6,200 bases of DNA from an uncultured Gemella sp. (GTDB lineage Bacteria > Bacillota > Bacilli > Staphylococcales > Gemellaceae): assembly GCA_927911695.1 (NCBI GenBank), contig CAKMQO010000086.1, positions 1-6,200 of the forward strand, read 5' to 3'. Below, in pieces: positions 1 through 5,556 of this stretch (position 1 is the first letter of the stretch; each line of letters starts with the position of its first letter). The notes under the pieces are model-generated. The model ran no database searches. It had not been told where the DNA came from and saw only the letters and a list, made by a program, of their open reading frames with translations. The position numbers and the translations under genes are program-made.

Positions 1-728
1 ATACGTCATATAACCATAATCTTTGTTATTCTTTCTTATTTCTAATATTTTCTCTTCAATTTCTTTATCTGGATTAATCTCTATCGAATCTCTTCTGCCA
101 GTACATATATGTTGCTTTTGGCATTTTTGCATATAAAAGAAGGTCTTTAAGTATAAATTCTCTCGGAGACTGCTTATAATTCGCGCCTTTCTTTTCATTT
201 CTGCTTCTTCCGCTAAACGCAGTCTCCTCGCTTCTTTTTAAAAATGCATTTTCTATCCTTAGTTGTAGTAATTTATCTTCTAATTCTTTTACATATTCTT
301 TAGATATATTATCATTTGTGGTTTGACTTGTTGTTTCTTTACTTAACTTTTAGGTGATTTAGCCATTAAGATTTTCCGACATTTCCTTCGTTCTCTCAAT
401 GCATCAGGACCAGCTACTCTAAAGCGATTAACCCAGTTACAAATAAGTGCTGGATTATTTATACCTTCTTGTAAAGCTAAGTCATTGTATGAGAGTTCAC
501 TTGTTAAGTATAATTCTACAACATATATCTTTTTTCGAAAGGATATTCTTCATTTTTTCTTGAACGATATAATCCTTCATCTCCATATTTCTTATATTTA
601 GTTACCCAAACTTTAATATTAGCCTCTGATTTTATACCATGTTTTTTCGCTAATAGTATATATCCAATACCTCCATTTAGGTACTCTAACACTACTTTCT
701 TTTTAAATTCAAATGTATATTTTGACAT
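1..728 (-). pseudogene. IS3-family transposase OrfA/OrfB, multiply frameshifted, 3' end off window
   Basis: The start is the ATG at 728 (MSKYTFEFKKK), preceded by GGAGGT at 739-744; an upstream in-frame TTG is less likely. The first frame, to 516, has a helix-turn-helix of the IS150 OrfA type (LAKKHGI...VWVTKYKKYG). Shifting frame near 530-535 recovers a second helix-turn-helix (LALQEGINNPALICNWV) until a stop at 343. Another shift near 348-351 recovers a leucine-rich coil (YVKELEDKLLQLRIENAFLK). Further shifts near 235-239, 160-165 and 74-78 are needed to read the basic LRLAEEAEMKRKAR stretch, the OrfB start (LLLYAKMPKATYMYWQKRFD) and NPDKEIEEKILEIRKNNKDYGY. Each break is about one base. IS3 elements normally need one programmed -1 shift between OrfA and OrfB, but five breaks, two of them inside OrfA, mean decay. 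The DDE catalytic core would lie beyond the window edge. Confidence 0.85.
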
Positions 729-732
729 AAAA

Positions 733-786
733 GTACCGACCTCCAAAAAGTTAGATTTTTTGGTCTAACTTTTTTGGGGTCGGTAC
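733..786 (-). repeat. Inverted repeat at IS left end that can hide the transposase ribosome binding site
   Basis: Arms at 733-755 and 764-786 are 23 bases each and match at 21 positions, with an 8-base loop. The outer arm is the IS terminus. The inner arm contains the GGAGGT ribosome binding site (739-744 on the minus strand) of the transposase. A transcript entering from outside the element would fold and cover this site, whereas one starting inside would not include the outer arm. Blocking of read-in expression in this way is known for several IS families; its operation here is inferred. Confidence 0.8.
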
Positions 787-813
787 ATAGGTTGTCTTAA
801 ATGATTTTCAAAC

Positions 814-850
814 AAAAACTCGAATCTAGATTCTTCCAGACTCGAGTTTT
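814..850 (-). terminator. Rho-independent terminator of the metal ATPase operon
   Basis: A stem of about 16 bases with two mismatches (AAAACTCGA... paired with ...TCGAGTTTT) encloses a short TTCTT-like loop. On the minus strand the stem is followed by TTTTTGTTT. It lies about 110 bases past the ATPase stop codon. The flanking A and T runs would also allow some termination on the plus strand. Confidence 0.75.
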
Positions 851-856
851 ATTATT

Positions 857-905
857 ATTTAGTTTACATACCACGGTGATTAATAAGAGTAATTTAGTTT
901 ACATA
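857..905. repeat. Short direct repeat, ATTTAGTTTACATA twice
   Basis: The 14-base word ATTTAGTTTACATA occurs at 857-870 and again at 892-905, 35 bases apart, between the terminator and the ATPase stop codon. No function is apparent. It may be a small duplication in AT-rich DNA. Confidence 0.5.
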
Positions 906-963
906 TTTAAAAGAAGAGATACCTTCTTCACAACATAATTACCTTAATACCTTCTGATCTTCT

Positions 964-2733
964 TTACTTAATATTGAAATTCTTAAGTACTATACTAAAT
1001 GTTGTTAGGTTGTGTAATAATGCTAATAAGTTCGATGGTAATACATTTATTAATCCTAAGAATATTAGTGAACTATTAATCGATACTGTACTCTTAACAT
1101 TATTGCTCATTTGAGCTCGTAGTGTTCTTGAAACATCTGATAATAGTAACAATGAATTTAGTGAATCTGATTTTAGAACAACATCACTGATTTGTTTTGA
1201 AAGATCAGCACTTTCACTCATAACAATACTTACGTCACTTTCTGATAATGCCGCTGAGTCATTTAGACCATCACCTATCATTAGAACTCGACGTCCCTGT
1301 TCTTTTTCACTCTTAATGTATTCAAATTTCGTAACTGGCGTCATACTTGTATGTACTTCATCAAAAGTTACATCTTTTAAAATTTTCTTAGTTCTAAGTT
1401 CATTATCCCCTGTTAAGAGAACTACCTTTTTACCTCTATTTCTAAGCTCGGTTAACACTGCACTAGCTTCATCTCTTAATGGGATATCCACACAGAAAAT
1501 TGAGATTAATTTTCCTTTATATCCTAAGAATAATAGGTTATATTGTTCTTGTTTTTCGGCTATGATTTGTTCTTGCTCGCCAGTAACAACTACACCTTCG
1601 TCTTTTAGCAATTGTCTACTTCCGATAACTACTTTCTCTCCGTCGATATGAGATACTATTCCTTTTGAAGCAATGTGATATAGTTCTGCATGCATCTCTT
1701 CATGCTCAATTCCATCTTCTTCCGCCTTACTTACTACAGCACTGGCTATTGGATGATAGATATGCTCTTCTAAACACGCTCCAATTCTAAGAACTTCTTC
1801 ATAAGAATATTCATAAAATGGTAGTACTTCTTGAATATATGGTTTAGATACTGTGATTGTTCCTGTTTTATCAAAAACAAATGTATCTATATCCTCATAT
1901 TTATCAAGGGTTACTGAATTTTTTACCACAATTTTTTGATCAATTAGGTTTTTTATAGTAGTTAGATATGCTACAGGCGTTGATAATTTCAATGCACATG
2001 AGTAATCTACTAGTAAAAACGACATCGCCTTCGCGAACGATCTTGTAAATAAATATGTTAGTCCCATCGCTAGGAAATTATATTTTACTATACTGTCGGC
2101 TAATTTGATATATTTGTAATGATATGTGTCTTCTCTACTTTCAGAATCTTTCATCAGTTGAATTAAATGTTGGATACGACCATTAACTTGTGGATTCTCT
2201 ACTTTTAGCTTAATCTCACCGTTAACAACTATCGTGTTAGAATAGGCCTCATCTCCAATATTCTTCACAACCGGGAAACTCTCTCCTGTCAATGAACTCT
2301 CATCAACACTAGCTCCCCCACTCATGACAATACCATCAAATAGAATTTCATTTCCTTCTGAAACTAGAATTATATCGCCTTTTTTCACCTCTGCACAAGT
2401 TATTTTTCTATTACCTTCTTCTTCAACAAGCCAGATTTCTCTGTCCATAGAAGTTAGGCTTTGTTCTAGTACTTTTACAGATTTTTTCTCAGACCAATTG
2501 TTTAAAGCTTCTCCTAATTCCAGAATGAACATAATAGAACTTGCCGTTTCACGAGCACCCGTCGCTAATGAGACTAAGATTGCCGCTGAATCTAGTGTTT
2601 CCATGGTAACTTGCTTGCGTCCTAATAATTTTAGCGTATCTTTTAAATACCCTGATGCTTTCCACCATGTGTGAACAGCTCTAAGTGGTAGTGGCACGAA
2701 TAATTTAGACATCGCACGCCAAAAAAATGGCAT
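964..2733 (-). CDS. P1B-type heavy-metal translocating ATPase, body of the pump
   Basis: This integral membrane pump would use ATP to move a metal ion across the membrane. Numbering the 589-residue ORF, visible parts are an N-terminal membrane pair (about 45-75), the actuator-domain TGES (149-152), a membrane pair (about 213-257) with SCALKLSTP at 245-253, the phosphorylation motif DKTGT (Asp288), a His-Pro pair (327-328) typical of P1B nucleotide-binding domains, TGDN (441-444), GDGLND (487-492) and a C-terminal membrane pair ending with HNLTT. The usual CPC/CPH/SPC metal motif is replaced by SCA, so the ion cannot be named. All catalytic motifs are intact and the C-terminus looks complete. 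The N-terminal metal-binding domain is missing from this frame and lies in the upstream ORF, which overlaps by 29 bases. No good ribosome binding site precedes ATG 2733 or the next ATG at 2712. The apparent start is therefore probably an artefact of a frame break at 2721-2727, and the true product probably continues from upstream. Confidence 0.88.
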   Translation of the reverse strand: MPFFWRAMSKLFVPLPLRAVHTWWKASGYLKDTLKLLGRKQVTMETLDSAAILVSLATGARETASSIMFILELGEALNNWSEKKSVKVLEQSLTSMDREIWLVEEEGNRKITCAEVKKGDIILVSEGNEILFDGIVMSGGASVDESSLTGESFPVVKNIGDEAYSNTIVVNGEIKLKVENPQVNGRIQHLIQLMKDSESREDTYHYKYIKLADSIVKYNFLAMGLTYLFTRSFAKAMSFLLVDYSCALKLSTPVAYLTTIKNLIDQKIVVKNSVTLDKYEDIDTFVFDKTGTITVSKPYIQEVLPFYEYSYEEVLRIGACLEEHIYHPIASAVVSKAEEDGIEHEEMHAELYHIASKGIVSHIDGEKVVIGSRQLLKDEGVVVTGEQEQIIAEKQEQYNLLFLGYKGKLISIFCVDIPLRDEASAVLTELRNRGKKVVLLTGDNELRTKKILKDVTFDEVHTSMTPVTKFEYIKSEKEQGRRVLMIGDGLNDSAALSESDVSIVMSESADLSKQISDVVLKSDSLNSLLLLSDVSRTLRAQMSNNVKSTVSINSSLIFLGLINVLPSNLLALLHNLTTFSIVLKNFNIK

Positions 2734-3301
2734 CTACAATTATTGAATAAGGACTTTCTTCAGCTACCACAACTGGATTTTCATAACAGTCCTTAACTCT
2801 TTCTTTATCTACTAGTTTAAAGAATTCTTGTAAACAACTACCTTGTCCTTCTTTAAACATAACGACAAAAGTGTACTCATCTTGATAAAAGTCCACTTTT
2901 TGTATGTTTTCGATTTTTGATGCCTGTTCTTTAAAATATACTTTTACATCTGGTGTCAAGCGAAAATCAGATCTAACTCTCGCTCTCGCACTAGAAAGAT
3001 GTAGTATTTTAAAATCCATCTTATTTTCCTCTAATTCTTGAAGATTGCTTTCTCTTTTTTCTTTTTCGTATAAATCTTTAGCATCCGCTACTACATCATC
3101 AGCATGTTGCTTAATATTTGATACTGTCCCTTCTACTCCGTCTTTTGCTTTATATAATTTTGATAAAACAACTGAGTAACCTTTCTTCGCATCTTTACTT
3201 GCTAGAAGTTTAAGACCTAAAGTTCCGAATGCTACCCCTCCTGCGAATACTCCTGGTGTTTTAAGTGCTGCTTTAGCTACTTTTAATGCTTTGATTGACA
3301 T
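2705..3301 (-). CDS. PacL-like/DUF6110-type anchor segment joined to an HMA_2-type domain; N-terminal part of the metal ATPase system
   Basis: The ORF encodes 198 residues. The start at 3301 is supported by AAGGAGG at 3310-3316. Residues about 16-34 form a Gly-rich membrane helix (GVFAGGVAFGTLGLKLLA), followed by SKDAKKGY and a charged coil (about 50-93). This resembles the small DUF6110/DUF1490 (PacL-like) proteins found beside some P-type metal ATPases. From Met95 (MDFKILHLSSARARVRSDF) to about residue 165 it resembles the HMA_2 domain, which lacks the CxxC of classic HMA domains. Only four Cys-free or scattered cysteines are seen and no metal site can be assigned. A second ribosome binding site (AGAGG, 3028-3032) lies 8 bases before the Met95 codon, so the HMA_2 part may have its own start. 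The tail SPYSIIVDAIF leads straight into WRAMSKLF of the ATPase if one T is dropped, so the last five residues (LACDV) are probably out of frame. Family names come from memory of related loci. Confidence 0.75.
   Translation of the reverse strand: MSIKALKVAKAALKTPGVFAGGVAFGTLGLKLLASKDAKKGYSVVLSKLYKAKDGVEGTVSNIKQHADDVVADAKDLYEKEKRESNLQELEENKMDFKILHLSSARARVRSDFRLTPDVKVYFKEQASKIENIQKVDFYQDEYTFVVMFKEGQGSCLQEFFKLVDKERVKDCYENPVVVAEESPYSIIVDAIFLACDV
2721..2727 (-). other. Seven-T run at the frame break between the HMA_2 and ATPase ORFs
   Basis: On the coding strand the text is GATGCCA, seven T, then GGCGTGCG. With seven T the upstream frame reads DAIFLACDV and stops at 2705. With six T it reads DAIFWRAMSKLF and continues into the pump, giving one protein of about 778 residues from 3301, or 684 from the Met95 codon. 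The needed change is +1 in reading (or minus one base). This may be a mutation, a phase-variable or transcript-slippage site, or a sequencing indel. Confidence 0.75.
3028..3032 (-). promoter_or_regulatory. Internal ribosome binding site for an HMA_2 start at 3019
   Basis: AGAGG lies 8 bases upstream of ATG 3017-3019 on the minus strand. A TAA at 3021-3023 in another frame sits one base before this ATG. The arrangement looks like a two-gene junction whose upstream frame has been joined to the downstream one. The HMA_2 protein or HMA_2-ATPase could therefore be translated on its own as well as fused. Confidence 0.5.
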
Positions 3302-3337
3302 ATTTAATTCCTCCTTAATATACTTTATATTTATATT

Positions 3338-3366
3338 ATTATATCACTTTACAAATTATATGTAAA
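3338..3366 (-). promoter_or_regulatory. Sigma-A promoter of the metal ATPase operon
   Basis: Read on the minus strand, TTTACA (3361-3366) is separated by exactly 17 bases from a perfect TATAAT (3338-3343). Transcription would start near 3331, giving a leader of about 30 bases before the ribosome binding site and ATG at 3301. No clear metal-repressor operator overlaps it. Confidence 0.8.
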
Positions 3367-3637
3367 TCCTAATATATCAAGCTTTAACTAATATCCTTCA
3401 ACATTCTAAAACCTTTATATTCTGAAAATATCCCCACTTAAAACTTCACTTGTATAGTCAAAAATTTAATGTTTTATTCTAACTAAACTACTTTTGAAAA
3501 TTTGTATTTTCTTGCAGTTTTACAATATATTTAATCTATATTTCGTAATAATTTAACTCTAAAAACACCATATCTCATAAATCTTCACGAGGGAAACTTA
3601 AATTTCCGAGGGAATATTTCTTCTCTTTACTGTAGTG

Positions 3638-3649
3638 AACAAGCTTGTT
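3638..3649. repeat. Perfect 12-base palindrome AACAAGCTTGTT
   Basis: AACAAGCTTGTT is identical to its reverse complement. It is about 270 bases upstream of the ATPase promoter and 130 bases upstream of the plus-strand promoter, too far for a simple operator at either. It could be a dimeric regulator site or chance. Confidence 0.4.
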
Positions 3650-3713
3650 TATTAATATAAGATTTATCATTATTTTTTATAATTCACTCGAATTTCAATC
3701 ATACAATACTGAA

Positions 3714-3745
3714 TATTTGAATAATGAATTAATAATATTCAAATA
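3714..3745 (+). repeat. 10-base inverted repeat just upstream of the plus-strand promoter
   Basis: TATTTGAATA (3714-3723) and TATTCAAATA (3736-3745) pair perfectly around a 12-base loop and are followed by a T-rich stretch. The stem is almost all A-T, so it is a poor terminator. Its place just before the -35 region suggests an operator or a weak insulator. Confidence 0.45.
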
Positions 3746-3775
3746 AATATTTTTATCAACTCAAAACTTAATTTA

Positions 3776-3784
3776 TGTTATAAT
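3776..3784 (+). promoter_or_regulatory. Extended -10 promoter for the methylase/mnmM/CYTH operon
   Basis: TG-T-TATAAT is a perfect extended -10 element. No good -35 lies at 17 bases; TATCAA at 3754-3759 is the nearest and is spaced 19. It would give a long leader of about 245 bases before the ATG at 4037. No other comparable promoter was seen closer to the gene. Confidence 0.6.
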
Positions 3785-3862
3785 AACAATGTTGAAGAAA
3801 GTGAGGCTCTTGAGATAATCGAGGCACTTTTGGATTAAAGAAAACATGTGAAAAATGAAAAA

Positions 3863-4013
3863 AGTGATTTATACTAGATGAAGTTATTAATTTTTAAAAA
3901 AGTATTCGTACTAGGTTTACATATTGCTTTTGAATCAAAAAATATTATTAAGAATTCGGAACAGTGATCCGTACTAGACTTACGCATTACTTTTGAATAA
4001 AAAAACTTATTAA
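3863..4013 (+). repeat. Three degenerate TACTAG-centred repeat units in the operon leader
   Basis: Units begin near 3863, 3901 and 3963. Each opens with an AGTGAT-like word and TACTAG (3872, 3909, 3972) and ends with TTATTAA plus an A-run. Units two and three are colinear over about 48 bases, spaced 63 bases, sharing GTACTAG, a TTAC..ATT block, CTTTTGAAT and an A-run. Unit one lacks the middle block. The third unit ends about 25 bases before the ATG. The divergence suggests old duplication. Function is unknown. Confidence 0.6.
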
Positions 4014-4024
4014 AATAGATAAAT

Positions 4025-4030
4025 AAGGAG
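4025..4030 (+). promoter_or_regulatory. Ribosome binding site of the YabN-like gene
   Basis: AAGGAG lies 6 bases before ATG 4037, fixing this start. The glycine-rich IIGLGPND, which opens tetrapyrrole methylase domains, begins four residues in, so no N-terminal sequence is missing. Confidence 0.85.
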
Positions 4031-4036
4031 AAACCT

Positions 4037-4777
4037 ATGATTTATATTATTGGACTTGGACCTAATGATAGTTCAAACATTAAGGAAAATATTAAACAAC
4101 TTTTACTAGATAACACTAATGCTAAAATTATCGCACGTACTAAAGAACATCCTGCTATTTCTTTCTTGGAGGAGAATAATATCGCGTTTGAGACTTGTGA
4201 TAGATTTTATACAGAAAGTGAAAATTTCGAAAATACGTATAACGGTATTGCAAATTATATTCTTGAAGTTGCTGAGGCTAACGATGTAATGTATCTTGTT
4301 CCTGGGCATCCTATGGTCGCTGAGCTAACTACTCAACTTCTAATAAACAGTGGTAAAGACGTAAAAATCGTTGGTGGAGAGAGCTTTTTAGATTCTTGTT
4401 TTAACGCAGCGAAGTTCGATCCTGTTGAAGGATTTGCACTTGTTGATGCTACTGCACTTGAGACGTTAAGACAGGTTAATCCACTACAACACCTACTTAT
4501 TACCCAATGTTACGATGATTTAACTGCGGCTAATGTATCGGACGAACTTATGTCGTTTTATCCTTATGATCATGTGGTTACAGTTATTGAGCAAGCCGGT
4601 GCAGAAGATGAGAAAATTTACACTGCTCCTCTTCATGAACTTTCAGCTGCAGTTGGTGAGGATGTAAATAACTTACGCGCTTTATATATCGCACCATTAA
4701 AGATGGACTTAGCTTTAATATCAAAGACTACACTAAAGATTTCGATGAAAATGACGATACAACAGAACATGATTTAG
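4037..4777 (+). CDS. YabN-like tetrapyrrole (corrin/porphyrin) methylase-domain protein, frame broken near its end
   Basis: The 246-residue ORF matches the N-terminal half of YabN/MazG-type proteins, which carry a tetrapyrrole-methylase-like domain. Visible are the opening GLGPND (6-11), ARTKEHP (33-39), the SAM-site loop LVPGHPMVAE (87-96) and the domain's last strand ALYIAPLK (215-222). Cytosolic; the substrate of this half in YabN proteins is not firmly known to me. After Lys222 the ORF reads 24 residues with no family character (MDLALISKTT...) and stops at 4777. Reading from 4702 in another frame instead gives 87 further sensible residues, ending at 4963-4965. One extra A in the AAA at 4699-4701 would restore a 309-residue protein. 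YabN of Bacillus is about 490 residues, so even the restored form is short. First gene of a three-gene operon with mnmM and a CYTH gene. Confidence 0.82.
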   Translation: MIYIIGLGPNDSSNIKENIKQLLLDNTNAKIIARTKEHPAISFLEENNIAFETCDRFYTESENFENTYNGIANYILEVAEANDVMYLVPGHPMVAELTTQLLINSGKDVKIVGGESFLDSCFNAAKFDPVEGFALVDATALETLRQVNPLQHLLITQCYDDLTAANVSDELMSFYPYDHVVTVIEQAGAEDEKIYTAPLHELSAAVGEDVNNLRALYIAPLKMDLALISKTTLKISMKMTIQQNMI

Positions 4778-4965
4778 TAGATAAATTAGAAAAACTTGTC
4801 GCAGGTCTTAAAGCAAACTTAAGCCGAGAAGAAGACTATACAAGTGATAATTCGAAACTATTAGCTGAGATTATTAACACGTCACTTGACTTTACAATAG
4901 CTAGCGATAACTATTACGAACTTAGTGACATTCTTTCTGAAATGAAAGCAGACAGACAAAAATAA
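4702..4965 (+). pseudogene. Displaced C-terminal part of the YabN-like protein, degenerate MazG-like tail
   Basis: This frame runs without a stop from 4702 to the TAA at 4963-4965 and fuses to the methylase after Lys222. It encodes an acidic linker (YTKDFDENDDTTEHD), a helix (LVDKLEKLVAGLKANL) and KLLAEIINTSLDFTIASDNYYELSDILSEMK. The last part is weakly like the helix after the active site in MazG (EELGDVLLQ...). The CPWD-type motif and the EExxE metal-binding residues of MazG pyrophosphohydrolases are absent. Nucleotide hydrolysis is therefore unlikely even if the frame is restored. It has no start or ribosome binding site of its own. The MazG link is tentative. Confidence 0.6.
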
Positions 4966-4986
4966 TTTTATAATAAGGACAATAAT

Positions 4987-5556
4987 ATGGATAAGGTATT
5001 AGCTTTTAGCAAAAAATTATTAAAAGAAGTTATTGATAAAAATTCAGTCGTTGTTGATGCTACAGCTGGAAATGGAAATGATACGTTATTTCTAGCGAAG
5101 ACTTCAGCTAAAAAGGTCTATGCGTTTGATATCCAAGAATTGGCAATAGAAAACACTACAAGGCTAATCGAAGAAGCTGAGTTATCGGATAAATGCGAGG
5201 TTATTCTTGATTCACACTTTGAATTTGATAAGTATATAGGTGAAAAAATTCGTGCAGTTGTCTTTAATCTGGGATACCTGCCAAATGCAGATCATGATAT
5301 TACTACACTAGCTGAGACGACACTTGCGACGATTAAAAAGTTCTTATTACACCTAGAAATTGGCGGGAGAATTGTTATTGTTGTCTATTGGGGACATGAG
5401 AATGGTAAAGTAGAAAAAGAAGCATTGTTAAATGAACTTCAAAATCTCGATCAAAAAGAAGCTGAAGTATTGGTTTATCAATTCATTAATCAGAAAAACA
5501 ACGCACCATTTATTATTGCGATTGAAAAGAGAAAGGAAATTTCATGCGAGAAATAG
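4987..5556 (+). CDS. mnmM: tRNA 5-aminomethyl-2-thiouridine methyltransferase MnmM (YtqB family)
   Basis: A class I SAM-dependent methyltransferase of 189 residues, the usual size of the YtqB/rRNA_methylase-like family. YtqB of Bacillus was identified as MnmM, which methylates nm5s2U to mnm5s2U at the wobble position of Lys, Glu and Gln tRNAs. The sequence shows the SAM-binding loop DATAGNGNDT (24-33), the acidic end of strand two FDIQ (47-50), the family signature FNLGYLP (93-99), YWGHENGK (134-141) and NNAPF near the C-terminus (171-175). AAGGA at 4975-4979 lies 7 bases before the ATG. It follows the restored end of the YabN-like gene by 21 bases and overlaps the next gene by 13, so it is within an operon. 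No defect is seen. The enzyme name rests on family membership. Confidence 0.88.
   Translation: MDKVLAFSKKLLKEVIDKNSVVVDATAGNGNDTLFLAKTSAKKVYAFDIQELAIENTTRLIEEAELSDKCEVILDSHFEFDKYIGEKIRAVVFNLGYLPNADHDITTLAETTLATIKKFLLHLEIGGRIVIVVYWGHENGKVEKEALLNELQNLDQKEAEVLVYQFINQKNNAPFIIAIEKRKEISCEK

Larger units (their letters stand above)
1..787 (-). mobile_element. IS3-family (IS150-group) insertion sequence, left end, decayed
   Basis: The minus strand starts at 787 with TGTACCGACCCC followed by an A-rich stretch, which looks like an IS3-family left terminus beginning with TG. The transposase start follows about 60 bases inside, and OrfA-like then OrfB-like protein sequence runs on to the window edge at 1. 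The right end, the matching terminal repeat and any target duplication lie outside the window, so total length and the site of insertion cannot be given. The transposase frame is broken repeatedly, so this copy cannot make its own transposase. It sits just past the 3' end of the metal ATPase gene and outside that gene's terminator. Confidence 0.8.
3302..4036. other. AT-rich divergent intergenic region without a convincing gene
   Basis: These 735 bases separate the minus-strand ATPase operon from the plus-strand operon. I see no credible ORF, tRNA or known riboswitch. The region holds the ATPase promoter, a perfect 12-base palindrome (3638-3649), a weak GGAAA/TTTCC hairpin (3592-3607), a 10-base inverted repeat (3714-3745), an extended -10 promoter (3776-3784) and a leader of about 245 bases with TACTAG repeats. 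Positions 3370-3585 show nothing recognisable. Confidence 0.6.

Noticed and set aside
516..746. Intact 76-residue gene starting at a TTG at 746
   Set aside because: It is only the first frame of the broken transposase. The upstream start would translate the ribosome binding site itself, and the ATG at 728 is correctly spaced.
1316..1651. Plus-strand ORF of 111 residues
   Set aside because: It lies fully inside the ATPase gene on the opposite strand, has no ribosome binding site and no recognisable domain; it is a shadow of the ATPase.
2324..2674. Plus-strand ORF of 116 residues
   Set aside because: It is antisense to the ATPase actuator-domain region, with low-complexity Ser-rich sequence and no ribosome binding site.
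2719..2727. T TTT TTG as a programmed -1 ribosomal frameshift site
   Set aside because: The heptamer has the classic X XXY YYZ form and zero-frame phasing, but a -1 shift leads to a short wrong frame. The ATPase frame needs +1, or loss of one base.
3592..3607. Hairpin GGAAA/TTTCC as terminator
   Set aside because: The stem is only 5 bases and no U-tract follows on either strand.
3790..3819. Leader peptide ORF starting ATGTTGAAGAAA
   Set aside because: It has only about nine codons, no ribosome binding site and no run of regulatory codons.
3863..4013. CRISPR array
   Set aside because: The three units are degenerate and irregular in spacing, have no unique spacers of even length, and no cas genes are present.
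4106..4309. Minus-strand ORF of 67 residues
   Set aside because: It is antisense to the well-supported methylase domain and has no family resemblance.
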